Shown here piece after piece: positions 63,572 through 64,000 of a stretch of DNA of 64,000 nt. The DNA is from Clostridioides difficile_A (GTDB lineage: Bacteria; Bacillota; Clostridia; Peptostreptococcales; Peptostreptococcaceae), in NCBI GenBank assembly GCA_945909635.1, contig OX246690.1:2418001-2482000 (forward strand), written 5' to 3'. A program made the position numbers and the translations under genes. Below the pieces are notes generated by a model that was not told where the DNA came from, did not search any database, and was given only the letters and a program-made list of their open reading frames with translations. Within the stretch, counting starts at the first letter, position 1; every line of letters starts with the position of its first letter.

Positions 63572-63611
63572 AAAAGCGGAGGCTTATTATAATAAATTTC
63601 TCCGCTTTTTT
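63572..63611 (-). terminator. Terminator of the aminotransferase-domain gene
   Basis: AAAAGCGGAG and CTCCGCTTTT form a 10-base-pair GC-containing stem with an 18-base loop and T-runs on both sides, 11 bases past the stop codon. Confidence 0.85.
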
Positions 63612-63621
63612 ATTTATTTAA

Positions 63622-64000
63622 TTAAATCATAGTAAAATAGCTCTGATTCTTAAGAAGTGACTTTATTATATTCAGACCTTTTTCCAATTCTTCTACATCC
63701 TTTGGAGCTGTTACACAAATACGAATTGCTTTTGGTACTGTAGAATTGCCAACAGAAAAACGTTCAGCACAATACACTTGAACTCCTAGATTTTTTGCAC
63801 ATATTTCAAATGACTTTCCATCCAATTCGTCAGGAAGAAGCAACCAACGAAAACTACAATTTTTATTACCAATTAAACTGTAATCTGATAAAATTTTATC
63901 AGCAACTTCATTTCTTTTTACAATCTCATCTTTTTTCTCTTCTATAATCTTATCTATAATAGGAGAATATAGTAAACGGTGTACTATTTCTGCCATAAAT
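63622..64000 (-). CDS. C-terminal part of a PLP-dependent aminotransferase-domain protein
   Basis: Only about 125 C-terminal residues are inside the window; the 5' part lies beyond 64000, so the internal Met at 63996 is not a start. The sequence (SFRWLLLPDELDGKSFEICAK, GVQVYCAERFSVGN, AIRICVTAPKDVEELEKGLNII) is the small domain of a fold-type I aminotransferase, of the sort fused to GntR HTH domains in MocR-type regulators (RICVTAP with the substrate-carboxylate Arg). Whether it is an enzyme or a MocR regulator cannot be told from this part. Confidence 0.8.
   Translation of the reverse strand, partial: FMAEIVHRLLYSPIIDKIIEEKKDEIVKRNEVADKILSDYSLIGNKNCSFRWLLLPDELDGKSFEICAKNLGVQVYCAERFSVGNSTVPKAIRICVTAPKDVEELEKGLNIIKSLLKNQSYFTMI

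Noticed and set aside
1..64000. CRISPR arrays, rRNA or tRNA genes
   Set aside because: No regularly spaced repeats and no rRNA or tRNA signatures were seen on either strand; the only tRNA-related RNA is the T-box leader.

Overview
The window is about 64 kb of a very AT-rich, low-GC Firmicute chromosome that I identify as Clostridioides difficile. The identification rests on gene content: the germination (pseudo)proteases CspBA and CspC, in which the published residue numbers fall exactly in place; a glutamate 2,3-aminomutase with Lys332 and Asn369; the asrABC sulfite reductase operon followed by the FNT-type hydrosulfide channel; tandem SinR-type regulators; and a nanE-nanA-nanT sialic acid operon. 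No rRNA, tRNA or CRISPR array was seen. Most genes lie on the minus strand.

Layout. 1-6 kb: 5' part of hflX with a long structured leader, then a MarR-controlled heterodimeric ABC exporter. 6-13 kb: beta-carbonic anhydrase, the sinR/sinR' pair, an orphan gene behind a perfect palindrome, aroD with a divergent LysR regulator, an Eis-like acetyltransferase, and a Vat/CatB-type acetyltransferase with a leader peptide and attenuator hairpin. 13-20 kb: 2-enoate reductase-type flavoenzyme, radical SAM protein, anchored hydrolase, FUSC membrane protein. 20-30 kb: asrABC plus hydrosulfide channel behind a TGTGA-N6-TCACA site, a c-di-GMP phosphodiesterase, a diguanylate cyclase and a CRP-like regulator. 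30-37 kb: sialic acid catabolism (RpiR regulator, ROK kinase, esterase, YhcH-type protein, nanT, nanA, nanE). 37-45 kb: two zinc-ribbon proteins, an orphan XRE repressor plus ImmA-like protein, a third GGDEF protein, a YARHG lipoprotein. 45-47 kb: asnS with its T-box leader and a small DUF3787-type protein.

47.4-52.4 kb is foreign in character. It holds a decayed fusion of a Cna-B surface protein and the Tn916 conjugation protein TcpC, a Crp-type regulator, and a nucleotidyltransferase / possible class II synthetase-fold protein / GNAT acetyltransferase cassette. It abuts the 3' end of cspC. From 52.4 kb on come cspC and cspBA, a VWA-MoxR pair, an AI-2E family permease, a small secreted protein, eam, and the 3' part of an aminotransferase gene cut by the window edge.

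The most interesting material is regulatory. There are two candidate antibiotic-responsive leader peptides (hflX and the Vat-type gene), a hairpin that would bring a distant Shine-Dalgarno close to the eam start codon, a CRP-type site placed for activation of the sulfite reductase operon, repeated TAGTCT/AGACTA boxes before sinR, and the unexplained three-gene cassette in the mobile remnant.
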